Assembly (NCBI GenBank): GCA_900095095.1
Contig: FMBT01000305.1
Location: forward strand, 310,001 to 374,000
From: Fragilariopsis cylindrus CCMP1102
Taxonomy: Eukaryota; Bacillariophyta; Bacillariophyceae; Bacillariales; Bacillariaceae
Direction: 5' to 3'
Length of the DNA stretch: 64,000 nt
In this document: one piece after another, positions 57,532 through 64,000 of the stretch
Layout: each line of letters opens with the position of its first letter
How positions within the stretch are numbered: the stretch's first letter is position 1
Position numbers and translations under genes: made by a program
The notes under the pieces: model-generated
Seen by the model: the letters and a program-made list of their open reading frames with translations, nothing else
What the model was told of the DNA's origin: nothing
Databases searched by the model: none

Positions 57532-59439
57532 ATGGATAACGACAACGATACAAACAATAACAACGATAACACTGATAACAACAACGACGACGAAGCGAAC
57601 CCCATACAACCACAACGAAATCTACTACTTGACGTCTTTAACTCATTGAGAACACCCCTGAGAAACAGGAACAGAATCGATCGACAAGAATCAATCGATC
57701 GTCAACATCATCAACAACAAGATATCTTAAACCTGGAAGCAGACATAGGACTTAGAACTACCCTCTTTGACGAAGAAGAGACCAAACAAGAAGAAGAAGA
57801 AGAAGAAGAAGAAGAAGAAAAAGAAGAAGAAGAAAAAGAAAAAGAAGAAAAAGAAAAAGAAGAAAAAGAAAACATCATGACTACTACTACCACTTACAAG
57901 ATCGGAGGTGTCGAAATTGAGTTTGACACTGACAAACCAACTCAAAATACAGATTATAACATCGGTGTTATGATCGCAAAAGAAGATCGTCCTGATGCTG
58001 GATCAGACATCGAGCGCAAGTTGATTGAAAGCTTGTGCAAGAACCAATACACCAAGTACAAGAAGGCTGAGACAAGCATGAAAAGTGTAGAACGTCTGCT
58101 CCAGAGCAGAAGCATCATGGATACTATCGAGGCAACAGAAACCGTTCTGAATAAGTTTGATATGAAAGATCCATTCACTATTGTTTATCCTGTAGACGCA
58201 ACTCTTGACAGAGTTGCTCTCAAGATGAAAGCAGACGGATCAGGAATTAGAAGTCTGGAAGTACTATCTGATTCTCGCCAAGTTTCCACGGAGGAAGTAG
58301 CATTAAGTTGCGCTTGGTGGAACCTCCATGGCCATTACAAAGACAAAGAAGGCGAAAAGCAATCATACGGACGAGACATGAATTGGAGTTACTTACACTT
58401 CAAGAGTCATGTGGATGAAGTCTTGTACAACGATACAGACAAGCTATTTAACAACTACCCCAAGAAGGAAAGAGGAGGACCTCTCTTCTTCAAACTACTA
58501 ACCGATGCAGTCCTATCTGCAAATGAAGACAGCTTAGCAGCTCTCGAAAGTACTATCAAGAACTACAACATTGCAGAGAACGGAAAGGATGACGTCCCAG
58601 AAGCAATAAAGATCCTAGAGGCAGGATCGAAACTGATTACAGCTATGAGAGATGATGGCAGCAGCAAACCAACCCTTCCTGACAAGTTTGTGATTAAATT
58701 AATCAAGGTATTATGTACTACAAGCGTTGAAGTATTCAACAAAAAGATGGAAGCATATCAAGGAAGCCTTGAACTGGCACTTCTTTGTGATGGTAAGAAG
58801 ATCAACACACCAGCTGTCTTGAAGAAAGTCTTCACCGTGGCAAGAACCTTCCACAAAGAACTCTTTGATGATGGAATCTGGGAGACAGAAGTACAATCAA
58901 AAGCCAAGTCAACGTTCTCCTCATTCTGGAGGAATCGTTGTTGGAATTGTGAGAAGGAAAATTGCAATTTAAGAAAATGTAAGCTAACAAAGGATCACGA
59001 CAAGATCGAACGTAACAAGAACAAGTGGCTTACTGATGTGCAAGCTAGCGACCGTTCATCAAACGATCGTAAGACAAAGGGAGGTGGAGGAGCAAAGAAA
59101 GAGTATCCCGAATGGCGACCTCCTGACCCATCTGAAAACAACAAGAGGATTATCTATGGAGATCCACACACCTGGGACGGACGCAAATCCTGGGTCAAGG
59201 ACGGAGCACCGGCCTCTGGTCTCCCCGAATTACCACTATCAGCTAACAACACAGGTGCAGGCGCAGCCGTGCCTGGACAAGTAGGTGACGCTAGTGACGA
59301 CGCAACAGCAATGACCAATGAAACTGGTATGACTAAGGAAGATAAAAATGAATTACGACGATTTGAAGCATCCATAAAGAATATGGGAGCTAATCTATCC
59401 GGAATGGGAGCATTCATCAACAATCTTGCCGAAAAATGA
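57532..59439 (+). CDS. Copia element Gag
   Basis: 635 residues, capsid/nucleocapsid protein of the element. The N-terminus is Asn/Asp-rich, then a long Glu/Lys tract encoded by GAA/AAA repeats (57773-57878). The middle is helical without sharp motifs, as for other copia capsids. Near residue 470 is a knuckle CWNCEKENCNLRKC followed by basic residues: spacing C-x2-C-x4-C-x4-C, so the usual His of the retroviral CCHC knuckle is Cys here. A Gly/Ala-rich C-terminus ends FINNLAEK. The stop is TGA at 59437-59439; the frame beyond it stays open into Pol with no further stop. An ATG in an AACCATGG context starts it. Confidence 0.88.
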   Translation: MDNDNDTNNNNDNTDNNNDDEANPIQPQRNLLLDVFNSLRTPLRNRNRIDRQESIDRQHHQQQDILNLEADIGLRTTLFDEEETKQEEEEEEEEEEKEEEEKEKEEKEKEEKENIMTTTTTYKIGGVEIEFDTDKPTQNTDYNIGVMIAKEDRPDAGSDIERKLIESLCKNQYTKYKKAETSMKSVERLLQSRSIMDTIEATETVLNKFDMKDPFTIVYPVDATLDRVALKMKADGSGIRSLEVLSDSRQVSTEEVALSCAWWNLHGHYKDKEGEKQSYGRDMNWSYLHFKSHVDEVLYNDTDKLFNNYPKKERGGPLFFKLLTDAVLSANEDSLAALESTIKNYNIAENGKDDVPEAIKILEAGSKLITAMRDDGSSKPTLPDKFVIKLIKVLCTTSVEVFNKKMEAYQGSLELALLCDGKKINTPAVLKKVFTVARTFHKELFDDGIWETEVQSKAKSTFSSFWRNRCWNCEKENCNLRKCKLTKDHDKIERNKNKWLTDVQASDRSSNDRKTKGGGGAKKEYPEWRPPDPSENNKRIIYGDPHTWDGRKSWVKDGAPASGLPELPLSANNTGAGAAVPGQVGDASDDATAMTNETGMTKEDKNELRRFEASIKNMGANLSGMGAFINNLAEK

Positions 59440-59460
59440 CAGGGAACCCTGCTGGAATGT

Positions 59461-62400
59461 ATGTATGATGGGTACGAAGACCTATTATATATACTATTTG
59501 TGTATACATTCTGGCTATGGAACTGTATTGACTTCACATTCTGGATGATAGTAAAAGTCATAGTAGATTGTCTGTGCCGAATCACAGCTGCCTGCTTATT
59601 TTTTATCATAGAAAACCTAATCTACAAAATACATATAAACGAAGCAGTCGCTGTTGAAGTATTGTTTTGGCTTATAGCACCACCCTTTATTATAATGAAT
59701 CTTTTACTATCAGTACTACCATCTTTACACAACTATCGAAACACCATCATTAAAACAACAACAGGTTGCTGTTCCTCTGGACGCAGTAGCAAGAAAGGAA
59801 GGCAAACTAATCGCAATCATGTATGGTGGCAAGGAGCACCATACTCAACAAAGAACTTACAACCTCATCTCTCACCAAGGACGGAATGTCGAATTAAAAG
59901 ATATGAACTTCGACAAAAGATCTTTCTCTTGAAGTACTTTGACACATTAATCATACCACAAGATGTAACCATCATCGAAGATGATGTCTACTATGACGCC
60001 AGAAGAAATCATTGCGAGTCGCAACTGCAATGGGAACAATCAGCAAACTCCACTTCAATCTTATCAATAACAAAAGAAAAGATAACTGCATTTGTAGACG
60101 CATTTGATGTACTATATCACTATAAAGCCATCATTGACCTTGAAGAGCCAGAATGCCTCTTCTTTAACAAATCACAATATAAGTCACTTAATCCATCATC
60201 ATCAACGTATAAACGAATCTTAATTCAGGCACGACACCTGAAATCACAAGTCTTTCATTATGATACAACTCTAAACAACTGTAATGATACAACACCAGCA
60301 ATATATGTATCATGTTGTGATAATGAGCCGCCTGTTGTTATAGACACAGGTGCAAGTGGCTCCATAACACCACTTGGCTCTGATTTCGTTGACGGAATCA
60401 TCAACAAGGCAGATCTACAAGAATTAAAACAAGTGAACGGATCAACTGATGTATGTGGTCAAGGCGAAGTAAAATGGGATATTGAAGATATCAATGGAAC
60501 ACAACGAAGTATTAGAACAGAAGCCTATTATGTACCTGATGCAGGTATTAGATTATTCTCTCCTCAAGTTTATATTGGAAAGAACAAGACAGCGAAACTT
60601 ATTATAGATTATACAGGCATACGTTTCACTCTGAAATGTGGAACTACAATGCAATTTCCTTTTAATAAATCAAACAATCTGCCATTCATGTTAACAAAGA
60701 AGTCATTAACCGACCGAAAGCAATCCAATCTAACAACATCAGTACTTTCTCTTACGAATAAAGGAGCCTTCTCATCATCATTCATCGATAGAAGTGTTTT
60801 CAATCGAGATAACTTTAATATGAACCCTGCACAACAAGAATTACTAAAATGGCACTGTAGATGGTGCCACTGTGACCTTAATCGAGTAAGAATGATTCTA
60901 AGCAAGCCACATCAACCAAAAGGATCCTCAGAAAGAGGTGAAATAGTACGACAAATGGTAACGCCATCTCAGAATACTACTACCACATGCGAAACATTCT
61001 GTTGTGTGGCATGCCAGTATGCAAAACAAAAACGCACAACACCTGATTCCACAACTGTAATAAAGAACCAAGAACTAGAAGGCGCACTGACGGAAGGTGA
61101 TCTTCGACCCGGCGACAAGGTCTCATGTGATCAATACATGTCACCGTCAAAAGGGAGACTACAACACACAAAAGGACTAGAATCATCATCAAAGCAATAC
61201 GTGGGAGGAACTCTATTTGTTGACCATGCTACTAACTATATTTTTAACAATCATCAAGTCAATTTAACGGCAATTGCCACAGTAGAAAGCAAGCATAAGT
61301 GCGAAACTGCTTTTGATGAAATAGGAATACAGATAAAACAATATCATTCAGACAATCATCCATTCCGATCGAAGACATGGGTGAATGATTGTTCCGTACA
61401 ACAACAATTACCAACAAAGCACTCAGGTGTAGGTGCACACCATCAAGTTCTAGCTGAACGTAATATACAAACTATATTTAACTGGAGTAGAGCAAATTTA
61501 CTTCACTTTGTACTACACTGGCCACAAATGGCAAAGAATTGCGAGAACCTTTGGCCATTTGCAGTCGACTATGCTGTATATATGCACAACCATCTACCAA
61601 TACGAGACATGCGTGTGTCCCCAGTCGAAAAGTTATCCGGTACAATCTTCAACAACTACAATCATCTTATCAGAGCACACACATTCGGTTGCCCCGTCTA
61701 TGTGTTAGATCCAAGACTACAAGATTCAAAGAAGATTCCGAAGTGGAAGATGAGAAGTCGTCGAGGCATCTACCTAGGAATAAGCAAACTTCACTCATCA
61801 ACCGTCCACTTAGTCCTCAACCCCGAAACAGGAAATATTAGTCCACAATACCACTGCATTTTTGACGATACATTCAGTACAGTATGGTCTGATGGTTTAT
61901 TTGATCACAACATATGGGAGAACCTCATATCCCATACGGAACGACACTTCGCTGTCGAACCAAATAAAGAAGGAAAGATAACATTACCACCTGACTTCAC
62001 TCCTTTCTCACCTGATATTAATGACACAACCATTCATTTTGAAAATCAACGCCACCAAGAAAATGACAATACAACTGAAAGTCCGAAAATACCACACAAC
62101 GATACAGTTGAAAATGCTGATATACCAACTACACCTACTTCACCTATCCTAAACAGACAAATGTTCTCTCCAAAATCATCTCAACCATCCCAACAACCAA
62201 GTGTTGCACCTGCAAGTCCAATACGTCGATCAACACGTTCAAACTTTGGCAACGCACCAGTCAAATTTGATCCGTCAAATAATTTAGCAACCAACTATAC
62301 TAAAGCTGACACCAACACATCACCAATCGAACACTACTGTAAGACGTTAGGAATCAAACTACCAACAGCCACAAGAGGTCAAACAATTAGTCAAGGCGGC

Positions 62401-64000
62401 TGCAAGAAAACTAGCTATACTTGTGAACAACAAAAACTACCAAAGGTAAAAAGAAATCAACTCAACTCATATCATCTCAATTGCTTAAACTGGTCAATAC
62501 TACTCAACGTTTGCCACACAGGCTTAACAACATTGGACGCATTTGTATCTGAAGCAAATAAAAACACAATCAATGGCTACCTTGAATACTTTAATCCTGC
62601 CTTATTAGTTACAGTTGCTGATAAGGAAGATAATCCAACCCTGAAGGAAGCTATGAATGGACCAGACGCAACTGGCTTTATGAAAGCAATGGAGATAGAA
62701 ATTGAAACCTTAATCAAAATGAATGCATTTATCGTGGTCGACAGAGAACCATGGATGAATGTAGTATCATCTGTCTGGGCATTCAAAAGGAAACGATATC
62801 CTGATGGATGTTTACGAAAACTAAAAGCCAGAATATGCGCTCGTGGCTTTGAGCAAATAGAGGGAGTTGATTACTTCGAGACATATGCACCAGTAGTACA
62901 GTGGATGACAGTTCGCTTGGTACTAATTATGACAATACTATTGAACTTAGAGAACAAACAAATCGATTACACTGCAGCGTTTTTGCAGGCACCACTCGAT
63001 CATGATGTATACGTTGACATGCCAAAGCTGTTCACCGTTGAAGGAAAAGTATGGAAGTTGCAAAGAGCAATCTATGGGCTGAAAGACGCTCCCAGGGCAT
63101 ACTTTCTTCATACTAAAAACAAATTAGAAGAATTGGGATTTAGACAGTCAGATGCTGACCCATGTTTGTTTATATCACCAACAGTTATCTGTCTCATCTA
63201 TGTAGACGACGCACTATTTATTTACAAATCACCCGAAGAAGTTAACATACTAACATCAAGAATGAAAGAAATTGGACTACTTTTTGAAGAAGAATCCGAC
63301 GTAGCTGGCTATTTAGGAGTTCTAATCGATCGAGATCCAGATAATGACACAATAACACTTAGACAAAGTGGTTTAGCACAACGAATTGTCGAAGCTCTGC
63401 ATCTCGATGACGATACAACCTCCGTACGAACGCCAGCTGACTCCTCTTACCATTAGATGAAGATGGAGAATTGGCACATGAACTATACAACTATGCATCT
63501 GTAAATGGAATGATACAATATTTGCAAGGTCACTCGCGCCTGATATAACTTTTGCTTCATCGCAAACATCAAGATATACATTCAATCCAAACGATCACAC
63601 GAAATAGCACTTGAACGAATAGGACGTTACTTGAAAGGTACGATTGATGGAGGATTAATACTTAAACCAAATTTAAATGAATCACAATACAAAATTGATA
63701 TTTATGTGGATGCTGCTTTTGCAAGTGGCTGGGGTACAGAGATTGGAACGAATCCAGATTCAGTCAAATCTCGTACTGGATATATTATTGAAGTAATGGG
63801 TTGTGGAGTACTATGGTGCTCCAAATTGCAACCATGTATTGCAACATCAACCATGGAATCGGAATATACTGCACTATCGATGGCTTTAAGAGCCGCGATT
63901 CCTCTAATTGAAGTTACAACAGCAATAAACAAAGGACTTAAATTCACTACAACTAAACTACTAACATTTAAAGCAACTGTTCATGAAGATAACATGGGTG
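59461..64000 (+). CDS. Copia element Pol (protease, integrase, RT, RNase H), partial
   Basis: Same reading frame as Gag after one TGA. The first ~85 residues are strongly hydrophobic (LLYILFVYTFWLWNCI, ACLFFIIENLIY, VLFWLIAPPFIIMNLLLSVL). Then: protease VVIDTGASGS (~residue 292), GAG-pre-integrase zinc finger WHCRWCH ... CVAC (~463-516), integrase core with D in VSCDQYM (~554), D in LFVDHAT (~587) and E in LAERNIQ (~663), the FGCPVYVLD region, a Ser/Pro linker, RT with AAFLQAPLDHDVYVDMP (~1172) and YVDD (~1246), then RNase H (DIYVDAAFAS, STMESEYTALSMA). One base is missing near 63447 (TCTTACC), after which the frame ends at 63456 while RNase H continues in another phase to the window edge. 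The ATG at 59461 is only the first one; readthrough would start at 59440. Confidence 0.9.

Larger units (their letters stand above)
57103..64000 (+). mobile_element. Ty1/copia LTR retrotransposon, truncated by the window edge
   Basis: Gag-like ORF, then Pol with protease, integrase, reverse transcriptase and RNase H in that order. Integrase before reverse transcriptase defines Ty1/copia (Pseudoviridae-type) rather than Ty3/gypsy. The visible part is almost 7 kb. The 3' end of RNase H and the right LTR lie beyond 64000. The left boundary is tentative (see the possible LTR and primer site). Both long ORFs are nearly intact, so insertion is recent. It sits about 280 bp upstream of the Clp gene start, on the opposite strand, and could affect its promoter. 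Confidence 0.93.

Noticed and set aside
57711-57945. Minus-strand open frames of poly-Phe and poly-Ser
   Set aside because: They are the complement of the GAA/AAA tract encoding the Glu/Lys stretch of Gag.
1-64000. tRNA, rRNA and CRISPR arrays
   Set aside because: I looked for T-loop-like GGTTC sequences with matching acceptor stems, for rRNA-like conserved blocks and for regularly spaced direct repeats and found none convincing.

Overview
The window is nuclear DNA of a eukaryotic alga, most likely a diatom. Two enzymes (cysteine synthase at 18.5 kb and class I aldolase at 33.4 kb) begin with a signal peptide ending in an A-F type cleavage motif, the plastid import signal of diatoms and related heterokonts. 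Short GT-AG introns (about 100 to 240 nt) are common. Several families have architectures I know from diatoms: CRAL-TRIO plus an NDVLLG-type domain, LRR proteins ending in a Cys cluster, bZIPs with a HAKMTRDRKK-like basic region, and a Ty1/copia element.

Layout: start of an unknown gene on the minus strand (1-105); ankyrin-repeat protein (0.76-3.8 kb); gamma-tubulin complex component 2 (4.2-9.2 kb); exostosin-type glycosyltransferase (9.8-11.8 kb); RNA polymerase II largest subunit RPB1, minus strand (12.3-17.7 kb); plastid cysteine synthase (18.5-19.9 kb); CRAL-TRIO protein, minus (20.4-22.1 kb); ABCG transporter with a Cys-rich ectodomain and an EF-hand (22.5-28.4 kb); a 2.1 kb gene-free block; riboflavin kinase (30.5 kb); small phage-integrase-repeat protein, minus (31.7 kb); a MITE (32.7 kb); plastid aldolase (33.4 kb); LRR membrane protein, minus (35.0-37.2 kb); nucleolin-like RNA-binding protein (37.7 kb); Nudix hydrolase (39.9 kb); myosin, minus (41.4-45.4 kb); unknown membrane protein (46.1 kb); bZIP factor with two basic regions, minus (49.1-50.7 kb); a second MITE (51.1 kb); a decayed copia RNase H fragment (52.1 kb); Clp/Hsp100 ATPase, minus (53.2-56.8 kb); and a Ty1/copia retrotransposon running off the right edge (57.1-64.0 kb).

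Many genes, including conserved ones (aldolase, myosin, nucleolin, GCP2), are broken by single-base losses, usually in a short run of one base. RPB1, the Clp ATPase, riboflavin kinase and most of cysteine synthase are intact. I read most breaks as residual long-read assembly errors, not pseudogenes, so the affected genes are annotated as whole loci with the breaks noted.

There are no operons. Functional links are loose: plastid metabolism (cysteine synthase, aldolase, possibly riboflavin kinase and Clp), nuclear machinery (RPB1, nucleolin-like, bZIP) and cytoskeleton (GCP2, myosin). The most unusual objects are the copia element, whose gag and pol share one frame separated by a single UGA and whose Pol begins with about three hydrophobic segments; the two related TA-flanked MITEs; the tandem-bZIP factor; the EF-hand ABC transporter; and the Clp ATPase with introns at the same site in both Walker A motifs.
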